Positions 9,191 through 17,719 of a stretch of DNA of 64,000 nt are shown piece by piece (position 1 is the stretch's first letter; every line of letters starts with the position of its first letter). The stretch is taken from positions 1 through 64,000 of the forward strand of contig DCDE01000004.1 of the NCBI GenBank assembly GCA_002316275.1. The letters are read 5' to 3'. The DNA comes from Caldifarciminota bacterium UBA1063 (GTDB lineage Bacteria > Hydrothermota > Hydrothermia > UBA1063). The notes below the pieces were generated by a model, which had not been told where the DNA came from, did no database searches, and worked only from the letters and a program-made list of their open reading frames with translations. The translations under genes were made by a program, and so were the position numbers.

Positions 9191-9208
9191 AGAAGGAATT
9201 GTCTTTCC
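9181..9208. promoter_or_regulatory. Perfect inverted repeat spanning both divergent -35 boxes; candidate operator
   Basis: Arm GGAAAGACAA (9181-9190), eight-base centre, and its exact reverse complement TTGTCTTTCC (9199-9208). Each arm contains the -35 box of one of the two divergent promoters and extends four bases beyond it. This is the shape expected of a regulator site controlling both directions; the regulator is not known. Confidence 0.55.
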
Positions 9209-9227
9209 ATCTCCACTACGGTAAAAT
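9199..9227 (+). promoter_or_regulatory. Predicted promoter of the SLOG-hutH pair, leaderless type
   Basis: TTGTCT (9199-9204), 17-base spacer, TAAAAT (9222-9227), six bases to ATG 9234. No Shine-Dalgarno site is present, so the transcript probably begins at the start codon. Confidence 0.65.
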
Positions 9228-9233
9228 TCCTCT

Positions 9234-9701
9234 ATGCGAACGATAATTGGTGTTGTTGGCCCTTCGGAACCTACTGAAAAGGAGTACAGGTTCGCTGAAA
9301 CCTTAGGTAGACTCATCGCAAAAGAAGGTTGGGGACTCATCACCGGTGGTAAGGGTGGAATAATGGAGGGAGCGTCAAAGGGTGCCCAAGAAGAAAATGG
9401 GATCTCAATCGGTATCTTACCCGAGAAGTCAAAAATTTCTGCCAACCCGTATGTGGATATTGCAATTTCCACTGGTATAGGAGAAGCAAGGAACTTTATT
9501 ATTGCAAATTCTGCAGACGCATTGGTGGCAGTAGGTTACTCTCCGGGCACCTTAATAGAACTGGCAATAGCTTCTAAAAATGGAAAATTTATCGCAGCAT
9601 ACGAGGTTCCTGAATTACCCAATTTAAAATTTGAAAAGGTCTCATCACCTGAAGAGGCCATTAGAAAAATTAAAAACTTCTTAAGGGGGAAAAATGATTG
9701 A
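9234..9701 (+). CDS. SLOG / LOG-like Rossmann protein (TIGR00725-like)
   Basis: This 155-residue protein resembles the TIGR00725 family, small relatives of lysine-decarboxylase-like LOG and DprA SLOG proteins that bind nucleotides or sugar nucleotides. The glycine-rich loop GLITGGKGGIMEGASKGA and the PGT segment (SPGTLIELAIA) match the family's PGGxGT-type site, but the canonical PGGxGTxxE is reduced. The exact substrate is unknown. The stop overlaps the hutH start by 8 bases, so the two are probably one operon. Confidence 0.8.
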   Translation: MRTIIGVVGPSEPTEKEYRFAETLGRLIAKEGWGLITGGKGGIMEGASKGAQEENGISIGILPEKSKISANPYVDIAISTGIGEARNFIIANSADALVAVGYSPGTLIELAIASKNGKFIAAYEVPELPNLKFEKVSSPEEAIRKIKNFLRGKND

Positions 9702-11172
9702 AATTAATGGTCATCACCTAAAAATTGATGATGTCCATAGTGTTGCCGTTCTGAAAGAAAAGGTCAGAGTCGCTGAAGCCGCCGTGAGCAAGATCAGAAA
9801 TGGAAGAAGGATCGTAGATGATATCGTCAAGCATGGAAAACCATTCTACGGTATCAACACAGGTGTAGGCAAATTAGCAGAAGTAAAAATCGAAAATGAG
9901 TGTATTGAGGAACTCCAGAAGAACATCCTCCGATCTCACGCCGTAGGTGTCGGCGAGCCTTTACCTGAAGAGTATGTTAGAGCATGTATGTTGCTCAGAG
10001 CCAATACCCTCACATCTGGACATTCGGGTGTAAGAGAGGAAGTAATCGAGAAACTCGTTGAATTTCTCAATGAAGATATAATTCCCTACGTTCCTTCAAA
10101 AGGATCTGTAGGTGCATCTGGAGACCTGGCACCACTTTCCCACATCGCTCTTGCCCTCATTGGTGAAGGATATTGTCTCAAAGATGGTAATAGGATAGAA
10201 ACCTCAAGAGTTCTCAAAGAAAAGAGTGTTTCGCCAATTACTCTGAAATCAAAAGAAGGCCTTGCTTTGATAAATGGAACCCAAGCAACATCTGCGATTA
10301 TCTCCCTTATTTTACGTAACGCATTTATCCTCACTTACAATTCCGATTTAATTGCGGGAATGTCCTTTGAAGCACTCAAGGGTGTGAGGGAAGAACTGGA
10401 TTTGAGGATATCAGAAACAAGACCCCACCCTGGTATAAAGACTTCCCTTATCAACTTAAACCACTTAATACAAGACTCAAGACTCATCCAAGAAGAAAAG
10501 AAAAGAGTTCAGGATGCATATTCCTTGAGATGTACACCTCAAGTACACGGGGCAGTTTGGGATATTCTCGAATTTTCCAAAAAAGTAATGGAAATTGAGA
10601 TAAATTCAGTCACCGATAACCCCCTCGTTTTTGAAAATGGTGATATCATCTCAAATGGTAACTTTCACGGACAGCACCCAGGGATCATAGGAGACATTAT
10701 GGGCTTGGCGCTCTCTATATTGGGTAACATCTCTGAACGTAGGAGCTTCAGGCTCCTTACTCCCGAGTTAAGCGGTCTCCCTGCGTTTCTGATAAAGGAG
10801 AGTGGTCTTAATTCAGGATTTATGATGCACCAGGTTACCCAGGCTAGCCTTGTTTCCATGAATAAAATCTTAGGGCACCCGGCAACTCTCGATTCAATAC
10901 CCACTTCAGGAAATCAGGAAGATTTTGTCTCAATGGCGATGAACTCTGCATTAAAATTGAAAGAAATATTTCAGAATACAAAAAAAATCCTCGCCATAGA
11001 GCTCCTCATCTCGGCGCAGGCATTAGAACTCTCTGGCTTAGAAATGGCATCCTCGGGCACAAAATATATACACAAGAAACTCAGAGAACTTGTACCACAC
11101 CTTGACAGAGACCGATTTATGCTCGAGGATATCGAAAAGGCAGAACATTTGCTGTCAGAAAAACTTATCTAA
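9694..11172 (+). CDS. hutH: Histidine ammonia-lyase
   Basis: HutH removes ammonia from L-histidine to give urocanate. The 492-residue protein has the Ala-Ser-Gly triad (141-143, in GSVGASGDLAPLSH) that cyclises into the MIO electrophile, the catalytic tyrosine loop YGINTGVG (from residue 52), and the substrate-selectivity pair Ser-His (81-82, in ILRSHAVGVGEPL) that in this superfamily marks histidine rather than tyrosine or phenylalanine lyases. An AAGGGGG site precedes ATG 9694. No hutU, hutI or formiminoglutamase gene lies nearby. It ends tail-to-tail with the JAMM gene, sharing four bases. Confidence 0.92.
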   Translation: MIEINGHHLKIDDVHSVAVLKEKVRVAEAAVSKIRNGRRIVDDIVKHGKPFYGINTGVGKLAEVKIENECIEELQKNILRSHAVGVGEPLPEEYVRACMLLRANTLTSGHSGVREEVIEKLVEFLNEDIIPYVPSKGSVGASGDLAPLSHIALALIGEGYCLKDGNRIETSRVLKEKSVSPITLKSKEGLALINGTQATSAIISLILRNAFILTYNSDLIAGMSFEALKGVREELDLRISETRPHPGIKTSLINLNHLIQDSRLIQEEKKRVQDAYSLRCTPQVHGAVWDILEFSKKVMEIEINSVTDNPLVFENGDIISNGNFHGQHPGIIGDIMGLALSILGNISERRSFRLLTPELSGLPAFLIKESGLNSGFMMHQVTQASLVSMNKILGHPATLDSIPTSGNQEDFVSMAMNSALKLKEIFQNTKKILAIELLISAQALELSGLEMASSGTKYIHKKLRELVPHLDRDRFMLEDIEKAEHLLSEKLI

Positions 11173-11696
11173 ATCCCCGCAGCAAGAGGACAGATAACTT
11201 TAAGCTCGCGGTATTCATCCTCACCCCAGAGCTCAAAAGCTCTGAGTTCAATGTTCAATCCCCAGGAAGTACCACGAACACCAAACCCGCCGGGTATATA
11301 TTTCCAGGATGAGAACGCCCTCTTATTAAAAGGAGATTCATTAGCCGCAAGGATCACGTATAGCTTGCCTCGTTCCATAGTGCCAAGATCATCAGAAGAA
11401 GGAGTAGCAGACGCTGGAGAGTTTTTTAACCCTGTATGAGAGTGGAAATCCCCTATTACTTCAAGTCCCATTTGGAAATTATTTATCATCTCTCGGACGC
11501 GTTGTTCCCTACGTTTATTAGAGGCTACGTAAAAAGCACTTCTCTTAGCACTTACAATGGGAATTGCATGTTCAATTACGAAGCCGTAATTCAGCTTGTA
11601 TCCTAAAGCTAAACCATAATTTTCGAGTTTAAAGGTCTCCACAGTGGAAACCACCATACTTAAAAAAGCCGGAGGTTCAATGATCACTCTTTTCAC
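11169..11696 (-). CDS. JAMM/MPN-domain putative metalloprotease
   Basis: This 175-residue protein carries a complete JAMM zinc-protease signature: catalytic Glu25 in ENYGLALGY, H85 and H87 in DFHSHTG, and PSSDD at 99-103 supplying the Ser and Asp. Bacterial JAMM proteins cleave isopeptide-like or C-terminal Gly bonds (for example sulfur-carrier proteins) or act in unknown pathways; the substrate here cannot be read from sequence. The start is GTG 11696, inside the last codons of the kinase gene (20-base overlap). It is the last gene of the GT-ABC-kinase-JAMM operon. No ubiquitin-like or MoaD-like gene is adjacent. Confidence 0.78.
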   Translation of the reverse strand: MKRVIIEPPAFLSMVVSTVETFKLENYGLALGYKLNYGFVIEHAIPIVSAKRSAFYVASNKRREQRVREMINNFQMGLEVIGDFHSHTGLKNSPASATPSSDDLGTMERGKLYVILAANESPFNKRAFSSWKYIPGGFGVRGTSWGLNIELRAFELWGEDEYRELKVICPLAAGI

Positions 11697-12867
11697 TTAA
11701 TCTAACCTCAAAAATGGTTTCAACATATGGCTCTGACTTAATGAATCTCACTTTTCCCCCGTGAAATTCTTGAACAATCCTCCTTACAAGCAATAGCCCG
11801 ATGCCCCAGCCGTGCTCCTTGGTTGAGAAAGACTCCCTGAAAATCTTCTTTTTTACCTTACTATCTATGCCTTTCCCGTTGTCTTTAAATAGAATAACTA
11901 CCTCTTTACCTTCCCTTTTAGGCTCTACAACAATATGACCGTTGGGGCCCAATGCTTCGTAAGAATTCCTCAGCAGGTTTTCAAATGCCCAAGAAAGTAA
12001 TTCTTTATCACCTGTAACTGTGAGATCCCCAGTGCATTCCAGCGTTACGAAGACACCTTTTAAAAATCTCTCTCTAAGCTCAGCAAGAAGATTTGTGAGC
12101 AAACTGCAAATTTCTACATCCTCCTTACGCACTTCACCACCAACCCGTGAAAACCTCTGTAAGATAGAACCAAGCCGTGAAATGTCTTTCTCCATAGCTA
12201 ACAGGACCTGTTCATTCACCTTACCAGCCTTCAACAATTCCATCCACCCCATTAACGCAGATACGGGTGTTCCCATCTGGTGGGCAAGACCTCTTGCAAA
12301 GTTTGCCCATATAGTTTCGACTTCATAGGTATGAATAACTCTCGCAGCCTGGATCATAAATAGAAATGCTATAAAACTGAAGATCAGAATGAAAAAAGGA
12401 AGACGCCGCAAAAAGGAAGTATATTGGGGATAACCATAGTAAATGTATCCCACGACCTCAGTGCCCCTTTTAATCTCATATGGGTCATGCTCTTCAGCCA
12501 ACTTCCCCATATAAGAGATTAGCTTCAAGTAGTCAGGATCGTCTTTTAAAAGATCCGGTCTGTAAAGCTCGGTTAAAGTATACTTAGAAGAAGGAACATC
12601 AACGGATGCCCATGCAATCGGAAGTCCCATTTCATTGGTCATTATTACAGGAAAATTAAGATCCCCTATAATTCCCTTTACTTCCTCAAAAGCACTCTCA
12701 TGCGCTTGAGATCTCGAAATAACGGAAGAAATCAACAAGGTAAGGGTTTTAGACTCAGTGTCAATGCCTTTCTCAATTCCCCTTAGTACAGGGATTGTTA
12801 TTACAACTGAAGAAAAGAACAAGAGGCCAGCAAGTATAAATACTCGATATCCTAAAATCCTCTTCAT
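11677..12867 (-). CDS. Orphan membrane sensor histidine kinase
   Basis: This 396-residue kinase has helices at about 7-25 and 157-178 with a periplasmic sensor between them. The H-box is degenerate but keeps the histidine (FARGLAHQMGTPVSALMGW). The catalytic domain has NLLRNSYEA, DNGKGID and a GWGIGLLLV G2 box. It has no HAMP or PAS domain and no response-regulator gene beside it. Its start overlaps the msbA-like stop (ATGA). It may sense envelope state in connection with the exporter, but that is inference from gene order only. Confidence 0.88.
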   Translation of the reverse strand: MKRILGYRVFILAGLLFFSSVVITIPVLRGIEKGIDTESKTLTLLISSVISRSQAHESAFEEVKGIIGDLNFPVIMTNEMGLPIAWASVDVPSSKYTLTELYRPDLLKDDPDYLKLISYMGKLAEEHDPYEIKRGTEVVGYIYYGYPQYTSFLRRLPFFILIFSFIAFLFMIQAARVIHTYEVETIWANFARGLAHQMGTPVSALMGWMELLKAGKVNEQVLLAMEKDISRLGSILQRFSRVGGEVRKEDVEICSLLTNLLAELRERFLKGVFVTLECTGDLTVTGDKELLSWAFENLLRNSYEALGPNGHIVVEPKREGKEVVILFKDNGKGIDSKVKKKIFRESFSTKEHGWGIGLLLVRRIVQEFHGGKVRFIKSEPYVETIFEVRLSEKSDH

Positions 12868-14663
12868 ATCGAATATTGAAATTGCGCATCGAAGAGTTTC
12901 TTATAAAGCTCACAGGTCTGGTAAAGATACCTATGAGACCCTACGGAAACAATCCGACCGTTATCCAACACTACGATCTTATCCGATTGGAGCACCGTGG
13001 ATAATCTATGTGCAATGGTAATTACAGTAATATCTTTTGTATGTTCTAAGATAGCTCTCTTAATAGCCTCCTCGGTCTCCGAATCCAGCGCCGAGGTCGC
13101 CTCATCGAGAACGAGTATCGAAGGTTTTCTCATCAATGCTCTGGCAAGAGCAATTCGCTGCCTTTCCCCACCTGAAAGCGTGGATCCCCTTTCTCCCACT
13201 ATAGATGCCATCCCAGAAGGCATCCTCTCAATAATTTCGCTGACCCTTGTTTCCTCACATATCTCGGCAAGTTCCTCTTCGTCCCACGTTTCCGCTGCGT
13301 AAAGTACATTGTCCCTTATAGTCCCACTAAAAAGCAAAACTTCCTGTGGAACAACGGCAACCTTTTCCCTGAAGGAATTATAGTCATAATCATAGAGATT
13401 AATCCCATCGACTGTTATTGTTCCACTGTCTACTTTATGAAACCCTATAAGAAGATCCACTAAAGTCGTCTTCCCAGCACCTGTAGGACCAACAAGAGCG
13501 ACTTTTTCACCTCTCTGAATCTCAAGATTAACACTGCTAAGAGTAAAACCCGAATCGGGGTATGTGAAAGTTACTTCATTGAAACATATCCGATCTCTGA
13601 TCCCTTCAAAAGGAATTTTTCCATCCCATTTATACTCAGGTTGATCGAATATATCCATAAGCCTTTTAGACGCAGCGGCCCCCTCTTGTATGTATACATT
13701 TATCTGAGAGAGGTGCTTCAAAGGTGAAATCATAGTAAGAGCAGCGGCAAGAAATACAAAAAAACCATCAGGCGTAAGGGTGTGGGTTCTAAAAATCAGG
13801 ATACCACCAAATACGAGAAGCATAGAAGCTACGATCATTGTTAAGAACTCCGTCAGTGGGGATGCAAGAGAACCAAGATAATGAAACTTAATAACGGACT
13901 TGAAGTATTCTTTGGATTTCTTTTTAAACTTTTCTTCTTCCTTCTTTTCGGTCCCGAAACTTTTAATAACTTTAATTCCGGTAAGGGTTTCGTAAAGCGT
14001 TGAACTAATATTACCCATCTTCTCCTGAGATATTCTGGATCTTTTCCTTAACTTACCGCTAATCGCTGTCGTAACGAGAATAGTCAGCGGAATAACAACG
14101 AGGGCAAATAAAGTCAGCTGCCAGCTTGCCATAAAAGCAAGGATGAGATAGGCAATAAGGGTAAAGCTCTCACTGATTAAAACATAGATGCCATGAGTTA
14201 TAGAGGTTTTCAAAAGATTAATATCATTAACAAAATGGGATATAACCTCACCCGAACTCTTCTTGTGAAAAAAACTCAACGGAAGGTTCAGAATCTTCTT
14301 ATACAATGCTTCCCTCACATCTTTAACGACTTTCTCCTGAACATATACCCCTGAAAGTTTCTGGAAATAGGTGAGAATGGCTTTAATGAGGTAAAATCCT
14401 ATTATAATGAGTGCAAGATTTCGAAGTGCTTCGAGAGGTGGTACTTGAAGGATTAACCGGTTAAAGAACTTACCAATGATAGGCAGCTTGGTCTCAGAAT
14501 ACAATGGGGCATTTTCCTGATAAAAAAGCATCCTCAAAACAGGGGATATGATACCCAGGGAAAATCCATTGAGAAGCGACGAAAGGCTCAGAAGTATGAA
14601 TGCAAGAATAAAGTACGGCAGATTTTTCTTCACATACTGGAACATCCGGAAGTATTCCCTCAT
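12864..14663 (-). CDS. msbA: MsbA-type ABC exporter (fused permease-ATPase)
   Basis: A 599-residue half-transporter that would work as a homodimer. An ABC_membrane domain with six predicted helices (about 15-320) precedes an ATPase domain with Walker A GPTGAGKTTL, signature LSGGE, Walker B SILVLDEATSALD and the switch histidine (TIAHRL). The family flips lipid A core or other lipids and drugs across the inner membrane. The neighbouring glycosyltransferase-like gene upstream (ATGA overlap) fits a lipid or glycan substrate, but the specificity is not proven, so the symbol means MsbA-like. Confidence 0.88.
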   Translation of the reverse strand: MREYFRMFQYVKKNLPYFILAFILLSLSSLLNGFSLGIISPVLRMLFYQENAPLYSETKLPIIGKFFNRLILQVPPLEALRNLALIIIGFYLIKAILTYFQKLSGVYVQEKVVKDVREALYKKILNLPLSFFHKKSSGEVISHFVNDINLLKTSITHGIYVLISESFTLIAYLILAFMASWQLTLFALVVIPLTILVTTAISGKLRKRSRISQEKMGNISSTLYETLTGIKVIKSFGTEKKEEEKFKKKSKEYFKSVIKFHYLGSLASPLTEFLTMIVASMLLVFGGILIFRTHTLTPDGFFVFLAAALTMISPLKHLSQINVYIQEGAAASKRLMDIFDQPEYKWDGKIPFEGIRDRICFNEVTFTYPDSGFTLSSVNLEIQRGEKVALVGPTGAGKTTLVDLLIGFHKVDSGTITVDGINLYDYDYNSFREKVAVVPQEVLLFSGTIRDNVLYAAETWDEEELAEICEETRVSEIIERMPSGMASIVGERGSTLSGGERQRIALARALMRKPSILVLDEATSALDSETEEAIKRAILEHTKDITVITIAHRLSTVLQSDKIVVLDNGRIVSVGSHRYLYQTCELYKKLFDAQFQYSI

Positions 14664-15508
14664 TTCGCTCCGGGTAAAAGTAGAATAAGGTCTTTCTTAA
14701 AATCTCCTCTGTCAATGAAGATCCTTTTAGTTGGTTGGGGAAGAAAATGCGCAGAACCAGGGAAAAGATACGTCTTTATATTCAAAACCTGCGCTGGGTA
14801 AGTATAGATTGAGTCTTCACAGATAAACACATCTGAAAAAGCTAAAAGAGAAAGTATTAGATTCGGTTCAAGGAGCTTAAGCGATTCGCTACCAATAAAA
14901 GTGAGCCTGCCTTTAGTTAAATAAACCAAATACTCCTTTAAGAGCGCTTCCCTCTTTTCTGGCACATCACATACAACAAGTAGATTCTTTTCACCGTGAC
15001 CAATGTAATTTATATAATCTCTGGCTTTGCTTTTGTAATCAGTGGAGACTGGAAGCTCAAACTCTACTTTCGGAACTCCAAGAGTGCCTGCAAAACCTGT
15101 AAATATTCTATCAACAAACTTTGAGGTCGGTTTGTAATTTAAAATAGCTGCATCTAATTCAGTGTAACTAATCGAAAAGTATGGTACACCAAACTTAAAA
15201 TTGTAACTTGATGCATTCTGAACATCCAGGTTAATTACAAGGTTTATCTCAGGATGCTGTTCTAAAACTTTTATCAGAGCCTTTGTCTTTTTGAACGCAG
15301 GCAATAGAATTCCGTCCTTGAAAATGGCCGCAAGGAATGACTCCTTCCCGTTGGCAGGGCAAAGAATATGTTTCCCTTTGCCGAAATAAGAGTAAAAGTT
15401 CCACATCGCGTAAAGCGAATAAGAAAACAGGAGGGGCTCACTGGGAATTATAAATAGGCACTTATAGTCATTTCTAATACATCCGTCAAAGTAAAATGAA
15501 GTACGCAT
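14660..15508 (-). CDS. Putative GT9-like glycosyltransferase (divergent)
   Basis: This 282-residue protein has no family match I am sure of. The C-terminal part (IGSESLKLLEPNLILSLLAF, then a segment EDSIYTYPAQVLNIKTYLFP) resembles the sugar-nucleotide-binding end of GT9 heptosyltransferases, where D-S-G..H.A.....P...LFG is usual, but the key Gly and His are missing. The N-terminal half has a Rossmann-like alternation. It heads the operon and overlaps the MsbA-like gene by four bases, consistent with envelope glycan synthesis. It could be inactive or a different fold. Confidence 0.5.
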   Translation of the reverse strand: MRTSFYFDGCIRNDYKCLFIIPSEPLLFSYSLYAMWNFYSYFGKGKHILCPANGKESFLAAIFKDGILLPAFKKTKALIKVLEQHPEINLVINLDVQNASSYNFKFGVPYFSISYTELDAAILNYKPTSKFVDRIFTGFAGTLGVPKVEFELPVSTDYKSKARDYINYIGHGEKNLLVVCDVPEKREALLKEYLVYLTKGRLTFIGSESLKLLEPNLILSLLAFSDVFICEDSIYTYPAQVLNIKTYLFPGSAHFLPQPTKRIFIDRGDFKKDLILLLPGAK

Positions 15509-15514
15509 GGAAAA

Positions 15515-15543
15515 ATGATAAATTATAAGATAGGTTATTTCAA
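15515..15543 (-). promoter_or_regulatory. Predicted promoter of the GT-msbA-kinase-JAMM operon, leaderless type
   Basis: On the minus strand TTGAAA (15543-15538), 17-base spacer, TATCAT (15520-15515), then six bases to ATG 15508. No Shine-Dalgarno sequence is present. Confidence 0.6.
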
Positions 15544-15560
15544 GGCATATACGCTGAAAT

Positions 15561-15589
15561 TTGATTGATTTTTTATTGCATGATATAAT
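15561..15589 (+). promoter_or_regulatory. Predicted promoter of tRNA-Leu
   Basis: TTGATT (15561-15566), 17-base spacer, TATAAT (15584-15589). The predicted start falls about ten bases before the mature tRNA 5' end. Confidence 0.65.
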
Positions 15590-15605
15590 TAAACATCTTT
15601 ACATA

Positions 15606-15690
15606 GCCGGGGTGGCGGAATTGGCAGACGCACATGGTTGAGGGCCATGCGGGAGTTAATCCTATGCGGGTTCAAGTCCCGCCCCCGGCA
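15606..15690 (+). tRNA. tRNA-Leu (anticodon GAG)
   Basis: An 85-base class II tRNA. The acceptor stem GCCGGGG pairs with CCCCGGC, with discriminator A at 15690. The anticodon stem CATGG/CCATG encloses loop TTGAGGG, giving anticodon GAG, and there is a long variable arm. The T-loop is GTTCAAG. The 3' CCA is not encoded. Confidence 0.95.
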
Positions 15691-15764
15691 TAAACCGAAA
15701 GCATCTATCGTGAATTGTTTATATCCATGTGAAAGAGATTTTTCTATGCTTAGAAACTAAAGAT

Positions 15765-17498
15765 TTAGTAATGGTAAAATTCGGAAAGGTCCGCCTTTTC
15801 AATTTCTTCGAGGAAGATTCGCATGAGTTTCGGGTCAAAATCCTCAGGACTTGTCCTCGAATCTCCCTCCCTCATAATCCTAATGGCTTCCTCGTGAGAA
15901 TATGGCTCCTTATATGGCCTCCTACTCCTCAAGGCATCATATACATCGACAAACTTCATAATCCTACCTGAAATGGGGATCGCCTCACCACTAATCCCGA
16001 ATGGATAACCTGGATGCCCATCCCTACCGTAGTTTTCATGATGGTAAAGAGCTATTTCGAGCGCCGTTTTAAACCGCGGGTGCGCGAGCAGTCTCCTTGC
16101 AAAAAGTGTATGTTGCTTCATAAGCTCCCACTCCTCATCATCCAAAGGCCCGGGCTTATTTAGAATAGAAAGAGGAATATAAACCTTACCTACATCGTGC
16201 AAAACTGAGAAATTGATAATCTCTTCCTTCAAATCATCGGGTAAATTAAGCTTTTCTACTAGAAGTTTCGTTAAATATTTTACCCTTCTAATATGCTCAC
16301 CAGTCTCAGGATCATATCCTTCTGCAGCTAAAGCAAGTCGTTCCGCAAAATCATAGAACGATTCTTTTAGCTCCCGGAAAAGGACCCGGTTTCTCCTCTC
16401 ATCTTCGTTTATCTCGTGAACTGACTGATTTAAAATATCAAGAATGTCCTTGACCTCGGTGATTCTCGTAAGCGAAGGATCAACATATGAGGTGCGATCC
16501 TCTTTGAAAGAAGATAAAGCCCTTTCAAGCACATTTAGCTCTTTCTTAGACTTCTTTGAAAAATCTAAGAAAACAAAAAACAGGAAAAAGAAAAGAACGA
16601 GAAACATACAGAAACTAAATAATACGATGCTAAATACGGAAAAAAAGTTTAGCCGCGCAAATAAGAGCAGCTTCTGTTCATAGGGCGGAAAGTCCTGGAT
16701 CTTAATTTCACCAACCAGTTCTCTGCGAAACGGGTGGAATTTTAAAATTTTTTGGGGGAACTCAGGAAAGTTTTGACTTAAAGGTACGCCAGCTACATTG
16801 TATATCCCTACATCCTCAAGGTAAATTGAAAGCCCTTTCAGCTTGGAGAGATTCTCCATAAACTGTTCAGTGTTTAAACTAAGTCCCACTTCAAAGATGT
16901 CTCCATTAGATAATCTGTGATAAGCATAAATACGCATTTTACCCGACACTACCTCGAAACCACTTTGGTGAAAGACATCTCCATTTTCGAGAGCTTTATT
17001 AAGACTCGTCCAGAAGTTACTAAAATTTCCAATATCAAGACCTTCGTCGGGGGGGTAATCGGTCCAAATGACCTTCCCTGACTTACTTATCACATAGTAA
17101 TTGATTTCGTTAAAGACATCCTCAGGAAATTTTTCTCTGTAATTCAATTTATAGGATAAGAAATCTATATCCTCGTATTCTAAACCTTCCTGGAGCTTGT
17201 GCTCCACATACGCAGAAACATCCTTCAACATATTCATTATATCATTTTTATAGTGCCCGCTCAATTTTGAAACACCACTTACAGATTCACTAATTATTAG
17301 ATCTACGCGATCTTGTATGCCATCGAATACCCTATTGCTAATATATTTGTACTGATAGTACGAAAAAATCAGCGTGAGGACCATTAAAAAAGCAACAACG
17401 GGTAAAATTCTTCCAAATAGAATCTGATTAAGGTACGATCTTATAGTTTTGTGCTTGATCGAAAAATGCCTTGATGAACCCACTTCATCAAAACCCAT
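15765..17498 (-). CDS. Membrane-bound HD-GYP domain phosphodiesterase
   Basis: HD-GYP proteins hydrolyse c-di-GMP or related dinucleotides. This 577-residue protein has an N-terminal helix (about 32-55), a periplasmic sensor region, a second hydrophobic segment (about 270-300) and a C-terminal HD-GYP domain. The metal-binding HD pair is H434-D435 in LHDVGKVYIP, followed by HHENYGRDGHPGYP with the full GYP signature, and RPYKEPYSHEEA later. With the GGDEF protein at 46023 it gives the window both synthesis and breakdown of c-di-GMP. It starts at ATG 17498, which fits the leaderless promoter upstream. Confidence 0.9.
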   Translation of the reverse strand: MGFDEVGSSRHFSIKHKTIRSYLNQILFGRILPVVAFLMVLTLIFSYYQYKYISNRVFDGIQDRVDLIISESVSGVSKLSGHYKNDIMNMLKDVSAYVEHKLQEGLEYEDIDFLSYKLNYREKFPEDVFNEINYYVISKSGKVIWTDYPPDEGLDIGNFSNFWTSLNKALENGDVFHQSGFEVVSGKMRIYAYHRLSNGDIFEVGLSLNTEQFMENLSKLKGLSIYLEDVGIYNVAGVPLSQNFPEFPQKILKFHPFRRELVGEIKIQDFPPYEQKLLLFARLNFFSVFSIVLFSFCMFLVLFFFLFFVFLDFSKKSKKELNVLERALSSFKEDRTSYVDPSLTRITEVKDILDILNQSVHEINEDERRNRVLFRELKESFYDFAERLALAAEGYDPETGEHIRRVKYLTKLLVEKLNLPDDLKEEIINFSVLHDVGKVYIPLSILNKPGPLDDEEWELMKQHTLFARRLLAHPRFKTALEIALYHHENYGRDGHPGYPFGISGEAIPISGRIMKFVDVYDALRSRRPYKEPYSHEEAIRIMREGDSRTSPEDFDPKLMRIFLEEIEKADLSEFYHY

Positions 17499-17503
17499 AT
17501 GAT

Positions 17504-17532
17504 ATTGTAAATCAAGACTATCGATGATGCAA
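17504..17532 (-). promoter_or_regulatory. Predicted promoter of the HD-GYP gene, leaderless type
   Basis: On the minus strand TTGCAT (17532-17527), 17-base spacer, TACAAT (17509-17504), five bases to ATG 17498. No ribosome site is present. Confidence 0.58.
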
Positions 17533-17650
17533 CAGAAAATTGCCGATTGAAATAAATAAACGTAAATAAGCGCAATACCAAGTTTAAAACTATGTCTTCA
17601 TTTACGACACGAATTCAGGGATTAGATGCCTTTCACCTATCTTTCCACTA

Positions 17651-17679
17651 TACACTTTTCAACTTTGTGTAGCTATAAT
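17651..17679 (+). promoter_or_regulatory. Possible promoter of the saccharopine-dehydrogenase-family gene
   Basis: A perfect TATAAT (17674-17679) lies 17 bases after a weak -35 TACACT (17651-17656). The leader would be about 35 bases and contains AGGGAAG before ATG 17720, unlike the leaderless genes. Confidence 0.4.
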
Positions 17680-17719
17680 GGATGTATTGCTTTACAATTC
17701 TTAATCAAAGGGAAGTTCA

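Noticed and set aside
7294..9233. Sigma54 promoters (TGGCAC-N5-TTGCW) near the NtrC-type regulator
   Set aside because: I saw none near its gene or in the divergent region at 9155-9233; the promoters there are of the -35/-10 type.
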